A stretch of DNA of 64,000 nucleotides from Trichormus variabilis 0441 (GTDB taxonomy: Bacteria > Cyanobacteriota > Cyanobacteriia > Cyanobacteriales > Nostocaceae). Under the pieces are notes generated by a model. The model saw nothing but the letters and a program-made list of their open reading frames with translations. It did no database searches and was not told the origin of the DNA. A program made the translations under genes and the position numbers. Below are positions 58,355-64,000 of the stretch, in pieces. Positions within the stretch are counted from its first letter, which is position 1; every line of letters starts with the position of its first letter. The stretch lies in contig NZ_CP047242.1 of the NCBI RefSeq assembly GCF_009856605.1, positions 2,233,501 through 2,297,500 of the forward strand. The letters run 5' to 3'.

Positions 58355-60309
58355 CTAATCCACAAATTCAATTGAGTTGGGAAGACCCAATAACTGGAGA
58401 ACGGCGAGAACCAAAGTTAGATGTGCCTATTGCTTTTGGTCGAGAATTCGCGCGTTTACCTGCCGAACTGGACGGAAAGCGCGTTTCCAGAATGTTGCTC
58501 AACAGTGATCAAATTTCTCGTTACCATGCTCTCATTATCTGGGAAAATAACCAATTAATAGTAATTGACCAAGGTAGTGTCAATGGTACATTCATCAACG
58601 GTCAGCAACAAAAACGTAGTGTTCTGACTAGCGGTGATACATTGCAAATTGGCCCCTACATCATGATGGTGACACTCACAGTTCGTGTCACTGCGCCAAT
58701 CACCAATCCTCCTTCATTAATTCAATTTAATCCCAATACCAATCTTCCTGATCCAAACTTACCAGCAACCCCCCCCATAACACCTTTAGGAAACAATTTT
58801 CCACCACCAGTATTTCAAGCAGAACAGGTTCCTGTACAAGCACTCCACGCTACAGGTCTGCCCGTAGATGAATGCGATTATCTAGCTGTTGGTGGAGGAT
58901 TAGGCAGCTTTATTTGGACTGATTTATTGCGAATTAGTGGTGTCCGTGCGGAGAAAATTGTAGCCCTGGGGTTAGAAGCAGAACCTTACGCGCGTTATAA
59001 GCGCCTTTGCCTTAATTCCCAAATACCCTTACACGAAAGATTGCGGTCAAATTCTGATTCTTGCCCTGATAATATTTGGGGTTGGCCTAGTTATGCTTGG
59101 CGAGAAACTTGGCAGGACTTAACCAAAGGTAATTTAAACACAGCGTTCCGGTATTTGTGGCAGGTATTTGCTGAACCAACCTTTGCCGAAACTTACACTC
59201 CCCGTGCCAGCAACGTTTTCGACTCCATAGACAGGGAAGCCAAACGTATTAACTGGAATCAAATTTATCGCTATGGGCGAGTTAGATCAATTCGCAAAAC
59301 CGATGACGGGAGATATTGTATAGCCTATTCTCGTGGGCAAGGCAATCATGCTTTTTTAGTGAGCCGTTATTTACATTTAGCTACAGGGTATCCAGCAATT
59401 CAGTTTCTCCCTGATTTGCAAGCTTATAGAGAGAAGTACCGAGATTTTAAATCTGTCGTCAATGCTTATGAAGCACACGACCATGTATATGAGCAATTAG
59501 AACACCAAGGTGGTACAGTCCTGATTCGGGGTCGCGGAATTGTCGCTTCACGCATCGTCCAACGCATTTATGAAGCAAGGCGCAAAAATCCTAATATTAC
59601 AGTTTTGCACTTGATGCGATCGCCTAAACCCCAAGGCAACACATTTCAAAAAGCCACACGTCTAGTCAAAAACCATTACGAATTTCAACCATTCAACTGG
59701 CCAAAAGCCTGCTGGAGCGGTGAACTCCGCGTTATGTTAGAACAAGCCACTCCAGAAGAGCGCAAACGCTTACTAACAGACTGGGGCGGTACAACCACCG
59801 CCGACAGACAAGACTGGCAACGCATTACAGAACAAGGGTTAAGAGAAGGTTGGTATCAAATTACTTTCGGCGAAGTGTTGGGAGTAGAAAGAGATGCACA
59901 AAACCGTACTATCACCAAAATCCAAGAAAAAGGTTTTGGGGAAATGAAACTGACGGCTGATTTTATTGTTGACGCTACTGGTTTAGATGCCAAAGTGCAA
60001 GCTAATCCTTTGTTAGAAGACCTAGTAAAACAATACAACCTACCTTTAAACTATCTAGGACGCTTAACGGTCACAAATGATTTTGAGATCGCAGAAATGC
60101 GTCATGGTAAGGGACAAATGTATGCAGCCGGGGCAATCACTCTTGGCGGACCTTACGCAGCCGTTGATAGTTTTTTGGGCTTACAATATGCGGCTCTCGT
60201 TGCCCTTGACGGACTTGCCGCAGTCCGCGCGCCTGGTGTCCGCCGTTTAAATGCAGTCAGTTCTTTTAGCCAATGGTTAAAGTGGGTATTTAATCAGTCA
60301 CCATCATAA
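58351..60309 (+). CDS. FHA domain fused to an FAD/NAD(P)-dependent oxidoreductase
   Basis: 652 residues. FHA domain at ~1-112 (PIAFGREFARLP, SDQISRYHALIIWEN, GSVNGTFING). A Pro/Asn-rich linker (~118-165) leads to a flavoprotein module: FAD loop YLAVGGGLGSFIWTDLL, a second Rossmann loop GTVLIRGRGIVASRIVQRI and the third FAD motif ADFIVDATGLDAKVQ. It ends with VDSFLGLQYAALVALDG. No family with a known substrate is recognised. Redox enzymes carrying their own phosphothreonine reader are unusual and suggest Ser/Thr-kinase control. The start lies inside a heptamer repeat. Confidence 0.86.
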   Translation: MTNPQIQLSWEDPITGERREPKLDVPIAFGREFARLPAELDGKRVSRMLLNSDQISRYHALIIWENNQLIVIDQGSVNGTFINGQQQKRSVLTSGDTLQIGPYIMMVTLTVRVTAPITNPPSLIQFNPNTNLPDPNLPATPPITPLGNNFPPPVFQAEQVPVQALHATGLPVDECDYLAVGGGLGSFIWTDLLRISGVRAEKIVALGLEAEPYARYKRLCLNSQIPLHERLRSNSDSCPDNIWGWPSYAWRETWQDLTKGNLNTAFRYLWQVFAEPTFAETYTPRASNVFDSIDREAKRINWNQIYRYGRVRSIRKTDDGRYCIAYSRGQGNHAFLVSRYLHLATGYPAIQFLPDLQAYREKYRDFKSVVNAYEAHDHVYEQLEHQGGTVLIRGRGIVASRIVQRIYEARRKNPNITVLHLMRSPKPQGNTFQKATRLVKNHYEFQPFNWPKACWSGELRVMLEQATPEERKRLLTDWGGTTTADRQDWQRITEQGLREGWYQITFGEVLGVERDAQNRTITKIQEKGFGEMKLTADFIVDATGLDAKVQANPLLEDLVKQYNLPLNYLGRLTVTNDFEIAEMRHGKGQMYAAGAITLGGPYAAVDSFLGLQYAALVALDGLAAVRAPGVRRLNAVSSFSQWLKWVFNQSPS

Positions 60310-60773
60310 CCACGACAAAAATTTGTTGATGTAGTTGCTTTTGTACAGGTAAGTTACAGAAAGATTACCCTCAAATTCATATCAGTCTCCGCATTGAAGT
60401 CGATTGACGATTTATTAGTGCGTCACGACTCATTTAATTTAGAAATGCTATTAAATGCTATCGAAGGAAACCTATTTGAACTGTATGGGCTTTTTTGTGC
60501 TGGTGTAGGCGTGCCTGAAAAGCCTGTAGGTGGGGAGAAAGGGAGAGAGAAAAAAATTTTCGAGAAAAGAGTTGACAAGGGAGAGTAGGTTGGATATATT
60601 GGATAAGTGCCTGAGAGAGGGGCGCGACGAAGCGCCGCTCGGAGGGTGTCCGAACCTTGAAAATATTATAGTTTGAAAGCTAGTATACGACAATAGCCTG
60701 CGTCAAGAAAATAAAAAACACCAGGCTGAGGTGGATAAAGAGCAGTCAAAATGAGCTAAAAACAAACGATTCA
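60310..60773. other. Upstream and leader region of the rRNA operon
   Basis: It holds the operon promoter (separate entry) and a ~165-nt leader. A GGCGC/GCGCC hairpin lies at 60621-60636. The short frame at 60394-60588 overlaps the promoter and has no support as a gene. Confidence 0.75.
60572..60600 (+). promoter_or_regulatory. Strong sigma-70 promoter of the rRNA operon
   Basis: A perfect -35 hexamer TTGACA (60572-60577), a 17-bp spacer and a TATATT -10 hexamer (60595-60600), about 174 bp before the 16S rRNA. Transcription would start near 60607. Confidence 0.85.
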
Positions 60774-62262
<1,489 letters not shown>

Positions 62263-62379
62263 AGGGAGACCTACCCAACTGAGAATCGAAAGCACAGAGC
62301 AAATAGATGAACAGATGGTCTACTCTAGGTCGGTCGCAGATAGTGTCGAAGCTTTCAAACTATGATTTGGTTCGATAAT

Positions 62380-62453
<74 letters not shown>

Positions 62454-62463
62454 CCTGAAGCAA

Positions 62464-62521
62464 GTCAAAAGTCAAAAGTCAAAAGCAATAAACTAATTAA
62501 TTTTGAATTTTGAATTTTGAA
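62464..62521. repeat. Paired heptamer arrays between the two spacer tRNAs
   Basis: Three GTCAAAA units (62464-62484) and three TTTTGAA units (62501-62521). The two arrays are nearly complementary, so the transcript can fold into one hairpin separating tRNA-Ile from tRNA-Ala. Confidence 0.88.
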
Positions 62522-62530
62522 TTGTGTTGG

Positions 62531-62603
62531 GGGGGTTTAGCTCAGTTGGTAGAGCGCCTGCTTTGCAAGCAGGATGTCAGCGGTTCGAGTCCGCTAACCT
62601 CCA
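62531..62603 (+). tRNA. trnA: tRNA-Ala (anticodon TGC)
   Basis: 73 nt. Acceptor GGGGGTT pairs with AACCTCC (one G-U); TAGCTCAGTTGG, the loop CTTTGCAAG (TGC) and the T-arm GGTTCGAGTCC are normal. No CCA is encoded. Confidence 0.97.
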
Positions 62604-62764
62604 CATGAAAAAGCGAAAAGCCAGAAAGGAAGAATTCAGCAACTAACGGAAGTTAGACTGCTGGGTAAAACCTAGCCAGAACCTTGAAAACTGCATAAAA
62701 ACGCGATTAGATTAGCAGGCAGACACAGACAAACTGTGAATGCAGGATAAGCCAATGAAAAAGT

Positions 62765-64000
62765 GGTCAAGCTAATAAGGGCTAATGGTGGATACCTAGG
62801 CACACAGAGGCGAAGAAGGACGTGGTTACCGACGAAATACTCCGGGGAGTTGGAAGCAAACTATGAGCCGGAGATGTCCGAATGGGGCAACCCTAAATAC
62901 TACCTGTTGAATATATAGACAGGAAAGAGCCAACCCAGCGAACTGAAACATCTTAGTAGCTGGAGGAAGAGAAATCAAAAGAGATTCCCTGAGTAGTGGT
63001 GAGCGAAAGGGGAAGAGCCTAAACCAGTTGGTTTACTGACTGGGGTAGTGGGACAGCGATATCGAATCTAGAGATTAGACGAAGCAGCTAAATACTGCAC
63101 CAGAGAAAGTGAAAGTCTTGTAGTCGAAAATTGAAGGATAGTAGCTGAATCCCGAGTAGCATGGGGCACGAGGAATCCCATGTGAATCAGCGAGGACCAT
63201 CTCGTAAGGCTAAATACTACTGTGTGACCGATAGTGAACCAGTACCGCGAGGGAAAGGTGAAAAGAACCCCGCAAGGGGAGTGAAATAGAACATGAAACC
63301 ATTAGCTTACAAGCAGTGGGAGTCCGATTAAACGGATGACCGCGTGCCTGTTGAAGAATGAGCCGGCGACTTATAGGCACTGGTAGGTTAAGACGAGAAT
63401 GTCGGAGCCAAAGGGAAACCGAGTCTGAAAAGGGCGATAATCAGTGTTTATAGACCCGAACCCTGGTGATCTAACCATGGCCAGGATGAAGCTTGGGTAA
63501 CACCAAGTGGAGGTCCGAACCGACCGATGTTGAAAAATCGGCGGATGAGTTGTGGTTAGGGGTGAAATGCCAATCGAACCAGGAGCTAGCTGGTTCTCCC
63601 CGAAATGTGTTGAGGCGCAGCGGTAATGATTATAGTCGGGGGGTAAAGCACTGTTTCGGTGCGGGCTGGGAGACCGGTACCAAATCGAGACAAACTCAGA
63701 ATACCCGATGGACACATTGCCAGTGAGACGGTGGGGGATAAGCTTCATCGTCAAGAGGGAAACAGCCCAGACCACCAGCTAAGGTCCCCAAATCATCGCT
63801 AAGTGATAAAGGAGGTGAGATTGCCTAGACAACTAGGAGGTTTGCCTAGAAGCAGCCACCCTTGAAAGAGTGCGTAATAGCTCACTAGTCAAGCGATCTT
63901 GCGCCGAAAATGAACGGGGCTAAGCGATGTACCGAAGCTGTGGGATTAACTAAACATTAATCGGTAGGGGAGCGTTCCGTAGTAGGAAGAAGCAGTAGCG
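62765..64000 (+). rRNA. rrl: 23S ribosomal RNA, 3'-truncated by the window edge
   Basis: It starts GGTCAAGCTAATAAGGGC followed by GGTGGATACCTAGGC and GAGGCGAAGAAGGACGTGG, the universal 23S 5' domain. GTACCGCGAGGGAAAGGTGAAAAG and AGCTGGTTCTCC further on are also present. About 1,236 nt of some 2,800 are inside the window. Open frames within it are artefacts. Confidence 0.97.

Noticed and set aside
60394..60588. 64-aa reading frame before the rRNA operon
   Set aside because: It overlaps the perfect -35 of the rRNA promoter, has no clear ribosome site and a low-complexity tail.

Overview
The window is 64 kb of chromosome from a filamentous, probably heterocyst-forming cyanobacterium of the Anabaena/Nostoc/Trichormus group. 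The signs are a three-domain petH (CpcD-like linker plus ferredoxin-NADP reductase), phosphoribulokinase, a CAAD/CURT1-type thylakoid protein, a Psb32-type protein, NdbB, cyanobacterium-restricted DUFs (DUF3172, DUF3611, DUF4346), abundant HIP1 octamers (GCGATCGC) and many short tandem heptanucleotide repeats (STRRs), including some inside rnpB and the rRNA spacer. Most of the window is ordinary core chromosome. No prophage, CRISPR array or intact insertion sequence was seen.

Layout: (1) 1-3.1 kb is a small toxin-antitoxin island with two PIN-toxin modules and two near-identical copies of a 73-aa antitoxin-like gene inside a 294-bp duplication. (2) 3.1-7.8 kb holds uspA, pgk, a Nudix hydrolase, a periplasmic solute-binding protein and cofH. 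(3) 8-15.8 kb is a glycosylation island: three polytopic GT39-like proteins and a polyprenol-phosphate glycosyltransferase fused to GtrA, separated by long AT-rich gaps. (4) 15.8-22.4 kb carries metK, prk, petH and hom. (5) 22.6-28.8 kb has small membrane or envelope proteins: CAAD, DUF3172, an Asn/Gly-rich anchored protein, a VanX-like dipeptidase, two tandem TspO proteins and DUF3611. (6) 28.9-45.3 kb contains a REC-only regulator with its kinase, murD, glyS, corA, rnpB, rnc, a Gfo/Idh/MocA oxidoreductase, a Cache sensor kinase, a RibD-like reductase, a FemAB-like protein, DUF4346 and a Psb32-like protein. (7) 45.5-60.3 kb carries a LysR regulator, HAD, ndbB, GNAT, ChaB, a J-domain-like protein, an S41 protease, a TIR-like protein, comM/yifB, HIT, nfi, and an FHA/zinc-ribbon gene next to an FHA-flavoprotein fusion. 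(8) 60.5 kb to the end is an rRNA operon (16S, tRNA-Ile, tRNA-Ala, 23S), cut by the window edge.

The strongest unusual theme is how far the heptanucleotide repeats intrude into gene ends. They supply or directly abut start codons (solute-binding protein, rnc, oxidoreductase, FHA-flavoprotein). They supply stop codons and last residues (cofH, rnc, Cache kinase, FemAB-like). In one case they form an in-frame 43-codon insert inside a Gfo/Idh/MocA enzyme. The most interesting single genes are the FHA-flavoprotein pair, the TIR-like protein at 53.3 kb and the atypical J-domain protein at 50.7 kb. No clearly new multi-gene system was identified. Everything here comes from reading the sequence; no database search was run, so family names rest on recognised motifs.
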